From assembly GCA_905478325.1 (NCBI GenBank), contig CAJQIB010000029.1, forward strand, positions 1-64,000: a stretch of DNA of 64,000 nucleotides. Direction: 5' to 3'. Under the pieces are notes generated by a model. It did not search any database. It saw only the letters and a program-made list of their open reading frames with translations, and was not told where the DNA came from. Positions within the stretch are counted from its first letter, which is position 1. Each line of letters opens with the position of its first letter. This stretch comes from an uncultured Flavobacteriales bacterium (GTDB lineage Bacteria > Bacteroidota > Bacteroidia > Flavobacteriales_D > Sanyastnellaceae). A program made the translations under genes and the position numbers. Positions 23,588 to 33,326 of the stretch are shown in pieces.

Positions 23588-25007
23588 GCCGCGTGTTCTC
23601 ATCACGTTGCAACGTGACCCCAGCGAAGCTCCGATTCTGCATGCTGAAGCCGTATTCCCTATGGCAGGGCCTTTTGAATTGCAGTTGCCGACTTGGAGAC
23701 CTGGGCGCTATGAATTGGGACAATTCGCTCAATTTATAGTACGGATGGAGGGCATGACTTCTGATGGAAGTTGGAAGTCACTTACAAAGTCTGATTTGCA
23801 CCGTTGGCTCATGGAGCCCGGTATGAGCCGCGTTCGCTGGAGTTTCCAAGCGGACATTCTCAATGCCGGATCCACTTGCATTGAACCGGGACTGCTGTAC
23901 GTCAATCCCGTGAATTGCATCCTCTACCAGCCTGATCATATGGACTGGGGGTATGACATTACACTGTTAGACATCCCACAGCAGTGGACATTTGCGACCG
24001 CTTTGCCTCGAACCAACATGACCCTGCACGCTCAAAATGCGCAACAGGTGATGGATTCTCCTTTCATGGTGGCCGAATCGCTTTGGCATGCGACCTATGA
24101 GGCTGGCGGAGTCGATTTCCACATTTGGGCATATGGTCAAAACACGCCCAACAAGGCGCAATTTATCGCAGATCACCAACGGTTTTCAGAAAGTCAAATC
24201 GCTCATTTCAAGTCGTTTCCAACCGAATTTTATCATTTCCTCTATCTTTTTCCTGAACGAGAAACACGCCATGGGGTGGAGCATGAAGACAGCACGGTGA
24301 TCACCTTAGGCCCCTCTTCTAAATGTCTCACTCAATCGGGGTATGACGAATTGATCGGCATCGCTTCTCATGAACTGTACCATGCATGGAACGTGAAACG
24401 CATTCGTCCCATTGAATGGACGCCGTATGACTTCAGTAAAGCGTGTCCGAGCCAGTTGGGGTACATCGCAGAAGGTGTGACGACGTATATGGGCGATTTG
24501 TTCTTGTATGAAAGTGGATGCATCGATCTAGATGGCTGGTGTCGTAAAATGGAGCGGCTCTTAGAGCGACATATCAATAATCCAGGGAGATTGAACATGA
24601 GCGTCGCTCAGTCCAGTTACGACACCTGGCTGGATGGCTATCAAGCCGGCGTCCCCGGACGCAAGGGCTCGATTTATGTTGAAGGGGCTGTACTTGCCTT
24701 TCTCTGCGATGTCCAGATCATGCAGCTGACCAACGGAGAGTCTTCCTTGCAAACAGCCATGCAATTGCTCTGGGAACAATTTGGCAAACAACGCATCGGA
24801 CTGACTGCTCCCGATTACTGGTCTGTCCTGAATGAAGTCGCTGGAGGATCCCATGAGCTTGACGATTTACGGGAAAAGCATGCAGACGGCTGCGCTGACA
24901 CATGGGAAGCTTTGGTCGCCGCGATGGATTGGCAGGGATTAACCCTGACTCAAGCAGCGGATGAAAAAGGCATTCTTCGCGCAAAAATCGTCCAGAAGGC
25001 AGCCTGA
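23580..25007 (+). CDS. M61-family (glycyl aminopeptidase-like) metallopeptidase
   Basis: 475 residues from ATG 23580, which overlaps the pafA-like stop by 8 bases; a longer frame from 23541 is antisense-like and unneeded. N-terminal beta domain typical of M61 (PTWRPGRYELGQFAQFIV), then the gluzincin site HELYHAWNVKRIRPIEW and the downstream Glu in YIAEGVTTYMGDL. Members release N-terminal Gly or Ala residues. No signal peptide is seen, and the C-terminal PDZ domain of most M61 proteins is absent or reduced; the chain is about 120 residues shorter than typical Bacteroidota homologues. Activity probably retained. Confidence 0.9.
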   Translation: MTEPRVLITLQRDPSEAPILHAEAVFPMAGPFELQLPTWRPGRYELGQFAQFIVRMEGMTSDGSWKSLTKSDLHRWLMEPGMSRVRWSFQADILNAGSTCIEPGLLYVNPVNCILYQPDHMDWGYDITLLDIPQQWTFATALPRTNMTLHAQNAQQVMDSPFMVAESLWHATYEAGGVDFHIWAYGQNTPNKAQFIADHQRFSESQIAHFKSFPTEFYHFLYLFPERETRHGVEHEDSTVITLGPSSKCLTQSGYDELIGIASHELYHAWNVKRIRPIEWTPYDFSKACPSQLGYIAEGVTTYMGDLFLYESGCIDLDGWCRKMERLLERHINNPGRLNMSVAQSSYDTWLDGYQAGVPGRKGSIYVEGAVLAFLCDVQIMQLTNGESSLQTAMQLLWEQFGKQRIGLTAPDYWSVLNEVAGGSHELDDLREKHADGCADTWEALVAAMDWQGLTLTQAADEKGILRAKIVQKAA

Positions 25008-25015
25008 ACAAACGT

Positions 25016-25705
25016 TCAGAGCGATCTTCCGCTCATTGCCGTTTGCACCAAGTTCGCTCCCATGCGAAGTGCAATTTCACGAATGGACTCGGGGTCGCGA
25101 TGCACTTGCCAATCTTCCCAACCGTCGCCTAGGTCCGCCTCATAATCGTAGAAAACGACCAGACGACCTTCATGGAACAATCCATAGCCTCGTGGCGGGA
25201 GGCCGTCGTGCTCATGGATCTTAGGCAGTCCTTTGTCGAAATCAAAGGCACTATGAAAAACGTCATGTGACCAAGGCAATTCGACCCAATCTACTGAAGG
25301 AAACACCTTGCGCATTTCTCTGCGCACGTATGGATCCATGCCATAATTGTCCGAAATGTGCAAAAAACCTCCTGCTTCAAGATAAATTCGAAGGTTGCGC
25401 GTTTCAGAAGACGATAGGACCACGTTGCCATGTCCTGTCATGTGAAGCCACGGGAAATCAAACAGATCAGGTGACCCCACATCGACAAAAGCGATCTCTT
25501 CGTCCAAATTCATTCCCAGCTCTTCATTGCAAAAGGACACCAAATTGGGAACAGCTGTTGGATTCGAATACCAATCACCCCCTCCTCGATACTTCAGAAC
25601 AGCCAACTGATAAAACCCCGCTTGAGCCCCTAATTCGGGCAACAAACTGAAAATCAGAGACACCGTCAACCCCCATCTAAAAATATTCTTGGCGGACCGT
25701 AACAT
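25016..25705 (-). CDS. DUF4159-domain exported protein
   Basis: 229 residues. Signal peptide (WGLTVSLIFSLLPELGAQAG) followed by the DUF4159 domain: YQLAVLKYRGGGDWYSNPTAVPNLVSF, FPWLHMTGHGNVVLS, and RIYLEAGGFLHISDNYGMDPYVRREMRKVFP. The fold is like a glutamine amidotransferase-type flavodoxin without catalytic residues. Bacteroidota DUF4159 proteins frequently accompany MoxR-BatA gliding or envelope genes; none are here. Convergent with the M61 gene, 8 bases apart. Function unknown. Confidence 0.88.
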   Translation of the reverse strand: MLRSAKNIFRWGLTVSLIFSLLPELGAQAGFYQLAVLKYRGGGDWYSNPTAVPNLVSFCNEELGMNLDEEIAFVDVGSPDLFDFPWLHMTGHGNVVLSSSETRNLRIYLEAGGFLHISDNYGMDPYVRREMRKVFPSVDWVELPWSHDVFHSAFDFDKGLPKIHEHDGLPPRGYGLFHEGRLVVFYDYEADLGDGWEDWQVHRDPESIREIALRMGANLVQTAMSGRSL

Positions 25706-25758
25706 TGGACGAAGGTAGTTCGTACCAAAGCACAGCCCATACGTGATGGGATTTAAGT

Positions 25759-25766
25759 TATATTTG
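25759..25766 (+). promoter_or_regulatory. TAnnTTTG promoter element of secDF
   Basis: TATATTTG, perfect match, 25 bases before the secDF ATG, leaving room for a short leader. Confidence 0.6.
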
Positions 25767-25791
25767 CGCCCCTGAAAAACCTAGTTGCGTC

Positions 25792-28725
25792 ATGCAAAAT
25801 AAGAACGCCGTTCTGCTCTTTACGATTTTACTGTCCCTTGCGACTCTCTATACATTGAGTTTCAATTGGGTAGCCAACAATTACGAAAAGAAGGCAGACA
25901 CCTTTGGAGCCTACATCGCCGACTCATTAGAGACCGCTGGCGAAATTACTGAAGATGAATGGAGCGTCGCTGCAGCTCAGGCTGCGCGCGAATTCCTTCG
26001 TGACAGTGCCCAAGCCGAGATTTATCCGGTTTTTGGACACACGTACCGAGAAGTCATTGAACAGGAATTGAACCTGGGATTGGACTTGCAAGGCGGGATG
26101 TCTGTGACCTTAGAGGTCAGCATACCCGATTTGATTATCGCTTTGAGCGATTATTCGAGCAACGCAACATTCCGCGCAGCCTTAAAAGAGGCAAAAGATG
26201 CGCAGAAAACCACCCAAGGCATTCCCTTCGTTGAACTTTTCCAGCAGTCGTGGACGCAAAAGAACGCCGCTTCAGAGACCCCTCTCGAACTGTGGCGCAT
26301 CTTCCACAACTTGGAAAGCAAGGACTTGTTCCCAGCACAGTCAACCGACGAAGAGATCTTTGTGATCCTGCAATTGGAATCGGAAACAGCCATTACCAAT
26401 ACAGAAAGCATCATCCGCAAGCGGATCGATCAATTGGGTGTGGCCCAGCCAAACGTCCAGAAAGTCAGTGGTGGTCGAATCTTGGTTGAATTGCCTGGCA
26501 TCGATGACCGTGACCGTGCTCGAAAGCAATTGAAGAGTACTGCAAATCTTGAATTCTGGGAAACCTACTTCAACGACGAAATCTTTCAACGCGTCAGTGC
26601 GGCCAACAATGCGTTGGGTCGAGCGTTGAGCCCAGAATTGTTTGCTGCTGATGCTCCGGCAGACAGCACACTGTCCATCGATCAACAGCGTTCGAAAAAC
26701 CCGTTGTTTAGCTACTTCCAACCTGAGTTGCAGCGTCGTTCTGCAGTTGTTGGTTATGCTGCAATCGCCGATACCAATCGGGTGAATGATTTGCTCTCCA
26801 TGCCGGAAGCGAAACGCGCACTGCAGTCAGATCTTCGTTTGCTTTGGGAAGCCAAGCCAAGCCAAAATGTCGCTGCCTTGTATGCGATCAATGATGAGAG
26901 CGGCAAAGGAAAAGCGAAGCTTTCTGGTAAAAGCATTGTCGATGCTCGGGTTTCTTATGATGAGATTGGAGATGTTGTGGTCAGCATGACCATGGATACA
27001 GAAGGCGCGGGAGTCTGGGGACAGATCACCGAAGCGTGTGCTAGTGACAACCAACGTGCTGTTGCAGTCGTTTTGGATGGGATGGTCTTTAGCGCTCCTA
27101 GCGTTCAGTCCGCCATTACAAGTGGCCGTTCTCAGATTAGTTTTGGTTCCGACCAATCGATTGAACAAAAAATGCTTGAAGCCAACGATCTCGCTGGTTT
27201 ATTGAAAGCAGGTTCCCTTCCTGCTCCAGCGCGCATTGTCGACGAAGTCAGTGTTGGACCGCAGTTGGGAGAAGAAAACATCAAAGCGGGCTTGAGCTCT
27301 TTCTTGATTGCCTTGATGGTCATCCTCTTGTACATGATTTTCTACTACAAGGGAGCTGGTTTAATCTCCGATTTGGCTTTGGTTGCCAACTTGTTCTTCC
27401 TCATCGGAGCGTTGGCTTCCTTGGGTGCTGCTTTGACCCTACCTGGAATCGCCGGTATTGTATTGACTATCGGTATGGCGGTTGATGCGAACGTTTTGAT
27501 TTACGAACGTATTCGTGAAGAAATGCGCAACGGCAAAGGCATGCTCATGGCTGTCAAGGATGGCTATTCAAAAGCATATAGCGCCATCATCGATGCCAAC
27601 TTGACGACTTTGTTGACGGCATTCGTTCTGTATAGCTTTGGTAGCGGCGCCATTCGTGGATTCGCGACGACATTGATCATTGGTATTTTCACCTCGCTGT
27701 TTTCAGCGATTGTGTTGACACGATTGATCATCTTTAGCCGATTGGAAAACAAGAAGTCGCTCAGCTTCTACACGGATACGACCAAAAACTGGTTCACATC
27801 CATCAATGCGAACTTCGTCGGCAACCGAAAGAAATTCTACATTATCAGTGGTATTGTTGTCATCGCTGGCTTGGGAAGTTTGGCGACGAAAGGACTCGAA
27901 TACGGTGTTGAGTTTTCGGGTGGCACCACCTTCGATGTGACCTTCGATGAAGCCGTCGATGTCCAAGGAGTTCGTGAGGCTTTGGCTATCGCGTTTACCG
28001 ATGAAGATGGAACCGTTGGAAATCCAATCGTTCAAACCAAGGACAGCGATGCCAAGTTGCGCATCAAAACAAACTACATGATCAACAATCCTGACCCCAA
28101 TCAGGACGAGTTGATTCAAGGTGCTTTGGCTGCTGGATTGGCGACAATGGGAACAGACTATGTTCTTGACCAGTACAACAAGGTGGACTCAACCATCTCC
28201 GATGACTTCCAAGCAGGTGCGAAAAAAGCTACGGTCTTTTCTTTGCTCATCATCTTCTTGTACATCTTCTTCCGTTTCCGGAAGTGGCAGTATGGTTTGG
28301 GTGCCTTGATTGCCATGGTGCATGATGTGGTCATCGTTTTGAGTTTCTTCAGCATTTTCCAAGGCATTCTTCCTTTCACAATGGAAATTGACCAAGCGTT
28401 CATTGCAGCGATTCTGACGGTCATTGGTTATTCCATCAACGATACGGTAGTCGTATTTGACCGGATCCGTGAATACGTGGGTCTATATGGCGACAAGCGA
28501 GAAGACGCTACACTGATGAACGATGCCTTGAACAGTACGTTGAGCCGAACCATCAACACATCACTTTCCACGTTCGTTGTATTGCTGACCATCTTCGTGT
28601 TGGGCGGTGACAACATCCGAGGCTTTGTATTCGCCTTGATGATTGGTGTGGTCGTCGGAACCTACAGTTCGATTTTCATTGCAACTCCGAGCGTATTGGA
28701 CTTCAGCAAGAAGCTGAAATCTTAA
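25792..28725 (+). CDS. secDF: fused protein translocase subunit SecDF
   Basis: 977 residues, SecD and SecF in one chain as is usual in Bacteroidota. It uses the proton motive force to pull exported proteins across the inner membrane after SecA-SecY. SecD half: signal-anchor helix (LLFTILLSLATLYTLSFNWVA), LGLDLQGGMSVTLEV (domain D2 in family nomenclature), a periplasmic P1 domain with IIRKRIDQLGVAQPNVQ, and TM4-5 IVLTIGMAVDANVLIYERIREE. SecF half from about residue 675: LEYGVEFSGGTTFDVTF and VIGYSINDTVVVFDRIREY. Each half has six membrane helices. Monocistronic, with a promoter at 25759 and a strong shared terminator at 28746. Confidence 0.96.
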   Translation: MQNKNAVLLFTILLSLATLYTLSFNWVANNYEKKADTFGAYIADSLETAGEITEDEWSVAAAQAAREFLRDSAQAEIYPVFGHTYREVIEQELNLGLDLQGGMSVTLEVSIPDLIIALSDYSSNATFRAALKEAKDAQKTTQGIPFVELFQQSWTQKNAASETPLELWRIFHNLESKDLFPAQSTDEEIFVILQLESETAITNTESIIRKRIDQLGVAQPNVQKVSGGRILVELPGIDDRDRARKQLKSTANLEFWETYFNDEIFQRVSAANNALGRALSPELFAADAPADSTLSIDQQRSKNPLFSYFQPELQRRSAVVGYAAIADTNRVNDLLSMPEAKRALQSDLRLLWEAKPSQNVAALYAINDESGKGKAKLSGKSIVDARVSYDEIGDVVVSMTMDTEGAGVWGQITEACASDNQRAVAVVLDGMVFSAPSVQSAITSGRSQISFGSDQSIEQKMLEANDLAGLLKAGSLPAPARIVDEVSVGPQLGEENIKAGLSSFLIALMVILLYMIFYYKGAGLISDLALVANLFFLIGALASLGAALTLPGIAGIVLTIGMAVDANVLIYERIREEMRNGKGMLMAVKDGYSKAYSAIIDANLTTLLTAFVLYSFGSGAIRGFATTLIIGIFTSLFSAIVLTRLIIFSRLENKKSLSFYTDTTKNWFTSINANFVGNRKKFYIISGIVVIAGLGSLATKGLEYGVEFSGGTTFDVTFDEAVDVQGVREALAIAFTDEDGTVGNPIVQTKDSDAKLRIKTNYMINNPDPNQDELIQGALAAGLATMGTDYVLDQYNKVDSTISDDFQAGAKKATVFSLLIIFLYIFFRFRKWQYGLGALIAMVHDVVIVLSFFSIFQGILPFTMEIDQAFIAAILTVIGYSINDTVVVFDRIREYVGLYGDKREDATLMNDALNSTLSRTINTSLSTFVVLLTIFVLGGDNIRGFVFALMIGVVVGTYSSIFIATPSVLDFSKKLKS

Positions 28726-28745
28726 TACCAGCTCAGCTCATATTG

Positions 28746-28776
28746 AAAAAGGCCACCCTTGCGGGTGGCCTTTTTT
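28746..28776. terminator. bidirectional intrinsic terminator
   Basis: 13-bp stem AAAAAGGCCACCC/GGGTGGCCTTTTT with a TTGC loop. T-runs follow on both strands, so it serves both secDF and the convergent M1 peptidase gene. Confidence 0.93.
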
Positions 28777-28794
28777 GCGTCCAATTCAATGCGC

Positions 28795-31700
28795 TTATCT
28801 GCCGATGCCGACATTCCCATTTCGAATCAATCGATAGGGACTCAACCTTTCCAAGTCAAACACCAATGTCACGGGCCAGTCCTTGAGCGTGAATTGATTC
28901 GAACTATCCACCAAGCCATTGATAGAATACAATGGAACTTGAATTTTCAGAACGTTGAGGTCCCATTCAATTCCTGCGGAGAACACTTCGTCATCTTCGA
29001 GAAGCAAGACACCTCCATACGCGCTCAATCCAGCGAAGAGATCTCGGGAGACTTTAACCGATGCCATGGAGCGGTAATTCTGATTCAAATCGTCTTTCCA
29101 CCAATGGGTCAATCCCCCTTGCTCATGGGCTACGTGGTTGAATCGGGATGATTCTGCTCGATTGAAAAACAAATGGTCCTTGAGCGGATCCCATGATCCG
29201 GTCACGCCCATATTGGCCAACGTGTACACCGAATCGGCGCCGAGAACAACCCCCGCGTACAATCGGAAGTTCCAGCTGTTTCCGTTTTCCCGAACCACTT
29301 GTTTGCGCTCCCAAAGCCCTTCCAATGTCAAGGACGCCTCGTCTTTTTCAAGAAAAAGTCCTGGGGTTTGGTAAATACCTAGCCAATCGCTGTTCATCAT
29401 TTGTTGGGCTACCCCGACCGCTGACGCGCGCACTTGCCAAACCTGCTTCACACGTGGCTTTTGTTGATTCACACGATAATTCAAGCGCATGGCTTGGTGA
29501 AACTCCATATTTTCTGGGGCAAATCCTGGACCGCGAGCGTCGGGATCGTAGGTAAACGATGACCTCACATCGATCCAATCGAGGTTCAATTGTGACGACA
29601 ATGGACGCGACGAGTGGCGGTTGAAGTTTCCTGTAAGCCGCAGATTCGAACGGGTGTACTCCCCCGTATGGTGCCCTTCCAAACCCACATCACCGAAATG
29701 GCGCAATTGGCCCTCTAGTCTCCACTGGTTCATGTGGTAAGCCACCCGAGCCATGCCTACTGGCTGGTTCCGTTCGGTGCTCCACATCGGCATCAGCATC
29801 CATTCAAAATCGCGCATCGGTATGACCGTATTGTGCAAGACAACACCAAGGGTCGCGGCATCGTGGGCATTCCATCCAACAGCAGGCAGCCAATTGACTT
29901 GGGTCCGATCGGATCGATCCAGTCGTGTGAGCATGCGGATGGAGAGCGGTTCCACCTTGCGCAGAAGGCCCCGTGTTCGCATGCTGTTGTTGTGCCGCTC
30001 GTATTCCAACATGGACTCGGAGGCATCCAAACGAATCTGTTTAAACGGCCTTCCCTGCTCGTCTGACGACGGGATGGCAACAGTCCTTACCTGACCGTGC
30101 GTTGCGCCCGCATGCCATCCCAAATCCACCCACGTGGTATCATCTACTTGACCCGACAGCGAAAATGGTCCCGGGACATCGCCTCGATTCTTGACCGTCG
30201 CCTGCCACTGCGATGCTGTGGCGTCGTTTGGACGGCTTAGCCGTGTTAAGGCATAATCAGTAACCCCTGTGGTCTGGATCACATCCTCAAAGAACCAGGA
30301 GAGGTCCGTATCGGCAGCTCGTTCCAACGTGTTCCGCAAATCTTGTGGACTGGGATGTTTGAACTTCCACGCTTCGAAATAGGCCTGCATTCCAGCATCA
30401 AAGACTTCGGTTCCGATGGCTTGACGCAGATACTCAAAGGCCGCTGCGGATTTCTTGTAGACGATCGTACCGTAGTTGATCGAAGTGAAGTCATCCGAAT
30501 GGCATTGCATCGGCTGGTCTCCGAGCATGCGCGCACTGAGTAAATAGGCCAATTGATCTTGGCTTTGATACGAATAGCGGTTGAGGTCCAATTTCTGCAT
30601 GAGCGGTGTCATTTCGCTCTTCAACCCGCCCAACCCCAAATCCTCTCCATATTTCTCAACGAAGTAACGGGTTTCATTGAAGGAATTGATGCCTTCATCC
30701 ATCCACGCATGGGTGCGCTCGTTGGACCCGAGGATTCCGTAAAACCAATTGTGACCGACTTCATGAACAATGACCGTTTCCAAGCTCAAGTCACTTCCCA
30801 CCCGGCCGATGACCGTCACATTGGGGTACTCCATCCCTCCTCCTGCGCTGATCGTTCCATCCACGGCTGTCACGTGGTTGTACGGATAATCCCCATTCCA
30901 TTTGGAGTAGGCGTACGTTCCATCTGCGATGTACTCCAGCGACTCCTTCCAATATTCCGCCTGATTCGGAGTAAACATGGCCCACGTAGTGACTTGGCGC
31001 TTGCTGTTTGGAAGTTCAACGGATCCCTTCAACACCATCCACCGCTTGTCAGCGAACCACGCAAAATCATGCACGTTTTGTTGCTGGAATCGCAAGGTCT
31101 TCAGGCGCGTGGACGAAAGTGGGAATTCATCTTTTTTCTCGGCAATGGAATCCGATTCAAAAAAAGCTTCATTCAAGCTTCGCTCGGTCTGAAGCACCAA
31201 TGAGTCCATAAAGGTCAATTCGGCTGCGTTGTCCGCTTGGCTGGGATTGAGATCTCCTGTTGCTCCAACGACATAATTTGAAGGCAACGTGATGGACACA
31301 TCGAACGAACCGTATTCCGAGTAAAACTCTCCTTGATTGAGGTACGGCATCTCATGCCAGCCGTCCCGATCATATACCGCCGGCTTGGGGTACCATTGGG
31401 TCATCTGATAAGACTCTCCGATGTGGCCAAGGCGGCTGATTCGTCCTGAGGGAATGCGCACACGAAACGGCGTTGTGTACTGCACTTCGTTCCCCGGAAG
31501 CAAGGGTTCAAGGAGTTCTAGCCGTGCAATGTCCCGATGTTCTGGGTGAAAACCCCATGTTGCAGCAGTGCCATTGATCTGGAAGGCCAAAGAATCAATG
31601 CCGCCCAAATCCCGCTGCATGGCCCAAAACATGAAGAGATTCCCATTTCGAAATTCTTGTTTGGCCAGGGCCGACTCCCCACTTTCGTATGCGTTCGGCC

Positions 31701-31956
31701 ACAAGTGAATCCAAAGAAAATCCAAGGTGTCGGGACTGTTGTTCACGTATAACGTGGTGATCTCGCCATGCAATTCATGCCGTTCATCCTCAAGCTGCAC
31801 ATCAATCACATGATCGACCGTTTGCTGAAAATACCCATCCTGCACCAATCGTTCGAGGGGCTCTTGACCCAAAACGAGCTTCGGGCAAAACAAAACCGTC
31901 AACAGTGCCATTTTCCAAACTCGGCTCACATTCTTAGAAATATACATTCTTTGCAT
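28795..31956 (-). CDS. M1-family metallopeptidase with C-terminal barrel-like half
   Basis: 1053 residues from ATG 31956. Signal peptide (MALLTVLFCPKLVLGQ), aminopeptidase N-like beta domain, then GGGMEYPNVTVIG and the zinc site VHEVGHNWFYGILGSNERTHAWMDEGINSF (about residues 400-430). The M1 part ends near 640. The remaining 410 residues are rich in alternating aromatic and polar strands (RWRLEGQLRHFGDV-type runs) and end near LERLSPYRLIRNGN, which looks like an outer-membrane beta-barrel. That fusion would place the peptidase at the outer membrane; the barrel is an inference. Start: TTG 31962 lies within the TAGTTTTG promoter, so ATG 31956, three bases after it, is chosen. Confidence 0.88.
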   Translation of the reverse strand: MQRMYISKNVSRVWKMALLTVLFCPKLVLGQEPLERLVQDGYFQQTVDHVIDVQLEDERHELHGEITTLYVNNSPDTLDFLWIHLWPNAYESGESALAKQEFRNGNLFMFWAMQRDLGGIDSLAFQINGTAATWGFHPEHRDIARLELLEPLLPGNEVQYTTPFRVRIPSGRISRLGHIGESYQMTQWYPKPAVYDRDGWHEMPYLNQGEFYSEYGSFDVSITLPSNYVVGATGDLNPSQADNAAELTFMDSLVLQTERSLNEAFFESDSIAEKKDEFPLSSTRLKTLRFQQQNVHDFAWFADKRWMVLKGSVELPNSKRQVTTWAMFTPNQAEYWKESLEYIADGTYAYSKWNGDYPYNHVTAVDGTISAGGGMEYPNVTVIGRVGSDLSLETVIVHEVGHNWFYGILGSNERTHAWMDEGINSFNETRYFVEKYGEDLGLGGLKSEMTPLMQKLDLNRYSYQSQDQLAYLLSARMLGDQPMQCHSDDFTSINYGTIVYKKSAAAFEYLRQAIGTEVFDAGMQAYFEAWKFKHPSPQDLRNTLERAADTDLSWFFEDVIQTTGVTDYALTRLSRPNDATASQWQATVKNRGDVPGPFSLSGQVDDTTWVDLGWHAGATHGQVRTVAIPSSDEQGRPFKQIRLDASESMLEYERHNNSMRTRGLLRKVEPLSIRMLTRLDRSDRTQVNWLPAVGWNAHDAATLGVVLHNTVIPMRDFEWMLMPMWSTERNQPVGMARVAYHMNQWRLEGQLRHFGDVGLEGHHTGEYTRSNLRLTGNFNRHSSRPLSSQLNLDWIDVRSSFTYDPDARGPGFAPENMEFHQAMRLNYRVNQQKPRVKQVWQVRASAVGVAQQMMNSDWLGIYQTPGLFLEKDEASLTLEGLWERKQVVRENGNSWNFRLYAGVVLGADSVYTLANMGVTGSWDPLKDHLFFNRAESSRFNHVAHEQGGLTHWWKDDLNQNYRSMASVKVSRDLFAGLSAYGGVLLLEDDEVFSAGIEWDLNVLKIQVPLYSINGLVDSSNQFTLKDWPVTLVFDLERLSPYRLIRNGNVGIGR

Positions 31957-31959
31957 ACT

Positions 31960-31967
31960 CAAAACTA
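31960..31967 (-). promoter_or_regulatory. TAnnTTTG element, leaderless spacing
   Basis: Minus strand TAGTTTTG, then AGT and ATG 31956; the shortest spacing of its kind in the window. Confidence 0.55.
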
Positions 31968-32067
31968 GGGCAATCCGCTTCGCCTAGGCATCACACCCTG
32001 ATTCCGAGAAGTGCTCCCTCCTTCTTGCAGCTTGCATTCTCCCAATAGGTTCTTGGCATCCCTGACT

Positions 32068-32075
32068 TAAATTTG
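32068..32075 (+). promoter_or_regulatory. TAnnTTTG element before tatA, leaderless spacing
   Basis: TAAATTTG, then CACC and ATG 32080. Confidence 0.6.
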
Positions 32076-32079
32076 CACC

Positions 32080-32379
32080 ATGGGAGCGACAGAAATTGCT
32101 TTTATATTTTTGATTTACCTGCTGTTGTTTGGCGCCAAAGGCATTCCCTCCATGGCCCGGACCATGGGTTCAACTGTGCGGCAGTTTCGGCAAGCCACTG
32201 ATGAAATTCAACGCGAAATATTGAGTGGAACTGAAGGCGTTCGAAATGAAGTGAACAAGGTCCGCGATGCGGCCAACCCCATGAGCAAAAAGCCTCAGAA
32301 AGAGTCGCCTCAGAGCAGCGACACGGCGAAGCCAATGGAAGCGTCAACAACTCCTCAGGCAGAGCCCGATTCCGAATGA
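32080..32379 (+). CDS. tatA: TatA/TatB-family Sec-independent translocase component
   Basis: 99 residues: an N-terminal hydrophobic helix (EIAFIFLIYLLLFGAKGIPSMAR) with the conserved FGAKxxP hinge, an amphipathic helix with MGSTVRQFRQATDEIQREI, and a disordered Pro/Ser/Glu-rich tail. This is the Bacteroidota TatA/MttA layout. The protein forms the variable-size pore for folded proteins together with TatC, which is not in this window. Overlaps the antiporter gene by 4 bases (ATGA), so the two are coupled. Confidence 0.88.
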   Translation: MGATEIAFIFLIYLLLFGAKGIPSMARTMGSTVRQFRQATDEIQREILSGTEGVRNEVNKVRDAANPMSKKPQKESPQSSDTAKPMEASTTPQAEPDSE

Positions 32380-33326
32380 ATTTATTCCTCCTCATTTTGG
32401 GGCTCACCGTGTTGGTGTTGAGCGGAGACTGGCTCGTACGATGCGCTTCTAGTTTAGCGGTTCGGGCCTCCATCCCACCTGTAATCGTGGGATTGACCAT
32501 TGTATCCATCGGTACATCCGCTCCAGAAGTCATTGCCTCTGTGCGCGCTGCGTTGGAGGGCAACCCCGGGATTGCCATCGGGAATGTCATCGGATCGAAC
32601 ATCGCCAACCTGGCCTTGATTTTAGGGGTCGCCGCGCTGGTTCAACCCATTGTTGTAACCCGGTCCATTCTGCGGGCTGACTGGCCGGTCTTGATGGTCG
32701 CCAGCCTCTTGTTCGCGGGGTTTGCTTGGGATGGACAATTGGAGAATTGGGAGGGTGGCATTCTTTGCACGGGAACGGTGGCCATGCTCATCATGCTCTA
32801 TTACAGAACGCGTCAAAGCCAAAACGAGGACACGTCATTGGAAGAGGAAATGGGCATTGAACCCCCATTGGACAAGCCCCTCATTTGGCTTTTCGGCGGA
32901 ATCATCGTTGCCTCGATCGGGCTCTATTATGGCTCCGAGTGGTTCATAGAAGGTGCGCGCGAACTTGCCCTCCAAGCAGGGGTCAGTGATCATATCATAG
33001 GCCTAACTGTTGTGGCCTTTGGCACCAGCGTTCCTGAACTGGTAGCGTCCGTGGCTGCCGTGTTGAAACGAGAATCAGATCTCGTTCTTGGAAACCTCAT
33101 CGGGTCGAATATCTTCAACATCTTTCTGGCCGTCGGCGTGTCTTCAAGCATCATCGATTTGCCCGTTGATTCCCTTGCAATTTCACAGGATTTTTGGTGG
33201 ATGCTTGCCATCGCGGCACTCGTGTTTCCGATGATGCTGCATCGACGTCTTGTTCATCGCTGGAAAGGCGTTGTTTTGGCTGGAATCTACTGCGCATACA
33301 TCGCATTGGTTGTTTCGAACGTATGA
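32376..33326 (+). CDS. calcium/sodium antiporter (CaCA family, YrbG-like)
   Basis: 316 residues, ten membrane helices in two inverted halves. Each half has the alpha repeat that forms the ion site: IGTSAPEVIASVRAALEG...GNVIGSNIANL and FGTSVPELVASVAAVLKR...GNLIGSNIFNI. An acidic cytoplasmic loop (QNEDTSLEEEMGIEPPLD, about residues 147-165) separates them. Exchanges Ca2+ or another cation for Na+ across the inner membrane. Translationally coupled to tatA upstream and to alkB downstream by ATGA overlaps. Confidence 0.95.
   Translation: MNLFLLILGLTVLVLSGDWLVRCASSLAVRASIPPVIVGLTIVSIGTSAPEVIASVRAALEGNPGIAIGNVIGSNIANLALILGVAALVQPIVVTRSILRADWPVLMVASLLFAGFAWDGQLENWEGGILCTGTVAMLIMLYYRTRQSQNEDTSLEEEMGIEPPLDKPLIWLFGGIIVASIGLYYGSEWFIEGARELALQAGVSDHIIGLTVVAFGTSVPELVASVAAVLKRESDLVLGNLIGSNIFNIFLAVGVSSSIIDLPVDSLAISQDFWWMLAIAALVFPMMLHRRLVHRWKGVVLAGIYCAYIALVVSNV

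Noticed and set aside
30553-31203. 216-codon plus-strand open frame
   Set aside because: Lies wholly antisense to the M1 peptidase, whose zinc site and domains are clear; no family pattern in the translation.
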